In this document: positions 63,913 through 64,000 of the stretch, in pieces
Layout of the letters: each line of letters begins with the position of its first letter
Numbering within the stretch: position 1 is the stretch's first letter
Source of the DNA: Oceanispirochaeta sp. M1
GTDB lineage: Bacteria; Spirochaetota; Spirochaetia; DSM-2461
Assembly: GCF_003346715.1 (NCBI RefSeq)
Contig: NZ_QQPQ01000018.1
Location: 55,734 to 119,733 of the forward strand
Length of the DNA stretch: 64,000 nucleotides
Reading direction: 5' to 3'
The notes under the pieces: model-generated
What the model saw: the letters and a program-made list of their open reading frames with translations, nothing else
Database searches by the model: none
Told to the model about the DNA's origin: nothing
Translations under genes and position numbers: made by a program

Positions 63913-63970
63913 AGCCGATCTCCGTTTATTCTTAAGTCGACTAAAACAATACAACAAAAGGAAATCGGCT
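63913..63970 (+). promoter_or_regulatory. Inverted repeat flanking the ribosome site of the next gene
   Basis: AGCCGATCTCC (63913-63923) and GGAAATCGGCT (63960-63970) are complementary with one mismatch over 11 positions. The right arm takes up the GGAAA ribosome site and touches the start codon. No T-tract follows. Confidence 0.4.
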
Positions 63971-64000
63971 ATGAGTCATCATACTACAACGTTTGGACAG
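63971..64000 (+). CDS. Start of a further gene cut by the window edge
   Basis: ATG at 63971 follows AAAGGAAA at a suitable distance, and ten codons (MSHHTTTFGQ) are visible before the window ends. The product cannot be recognised. Same direction as the sugar operon, so it may be a further member. Confidence 0.5.
   Translation, partial: MSHHTTTFGQ

Noticed and set aside
1..64000. tRNA, rRNA, CRISPR arrays, phage or insertion sequence genes
   Set aside because: No cloverleaf-like genes, spaced repeats, transposase, integrase or structural phage proteins were recognised by reading; a dedicated scan could still find short RNAs.

Overview
The window looks like the chromosome of a free-living, carbohydrate- and amino-acid-using anaerobe or facultative anaerobe, most likely a spirochaete. 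The pointers are indirect. Several exported binding proteins carry the short Gly-Gln-rich stretch after the signal peptide that is common in Spirochaetales (AGQQDSD, SGQKDSS, EGQGED). The base composition is moderately AT-rich. Many small operons pair a transporter with its own regulator. No rRNA, tRNA, CRISPR array, phage or insertion sequence was recognised.

Layout. (1) 1-3395, minus: a large two-headed BadF/BadG-type acyl-CoA dehydratase activase, broken by a one-base deletion near 785. (2) 3622-8786, minus: an agmatine deiminase operon (putrescine carbamoyltransferase, agmatine deiminase, antiporter, unknown membrane protein, carbamate kinase) closed by a clear terminator; facing away from it, a sodium:solute symporter and an Lrp-type regulator (8983-10936). 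(3) 11013-13330, minus: a polar amino acid ABC transporter. (4) 13518-25096, plus: an aldaric-acid (glucarate/galactarate) catabolic island with a CdaR-type regulator, an AEC carrier, a DapA-family aldolase or dehydratase, tartronate semialdehyde reductase, glucarate dehydratase, a tripartite tricarboxylate-type transporter, galactarate dehydratase and a second enolase-superfamily acid-sugar dehydratase. (5) Adenine deaminase (minus), then a PadR - HAAS - DUF4097 envelope-stress-like operon (plus) whose promoter is covered by 17-bp repeats. (6) 29075-43249, minus: a carotenoid-desaturase-like flavoprotein, then a glycan-degrading operon (GPH sugar transporter, GH5, broken GH38, GH3, metallophosphoesterase, GH20, nitroreductase) read from a textbook MerR-type promoter, with the MerR gene next to it. 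(7) 43599-50677, plus: a sugar ABC transporter, an unrecognised glycosyltransferase-like protein and a YesM/YesN two-component system. (8) 50783-53598: a DOMON-tailed membrane protein and a secreted protein of unknown function, divergent from a sigma-70-family factor with a tiny zinc-finger partner. (9) Endonuclease IV and an MscS channel. (10) 55766-64000, plus: a LacI-controlled operon with two sugar dehydrogenases, a TIM-barrel isomerase and a ribose-type ABC transporter.

The main theme is uptake and breakdown of sugars, sugar acids and host- or algal-type glycans, with each module carrying a local regulator. In several modules a candidate DNA site for that regulator can be seen: a 21-bp perfect dyad inside a 19-bp spacer for MerR, a 24-bp perfect palindrome on the -10 region for LacI, and a 19-bp dyad in front of the aldarate operon. 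Two long genes (activase, GH38 mannosidase) each show a single one-base frameshift. The DNA alone cannot say whether these are real mutations or sequencing errors.
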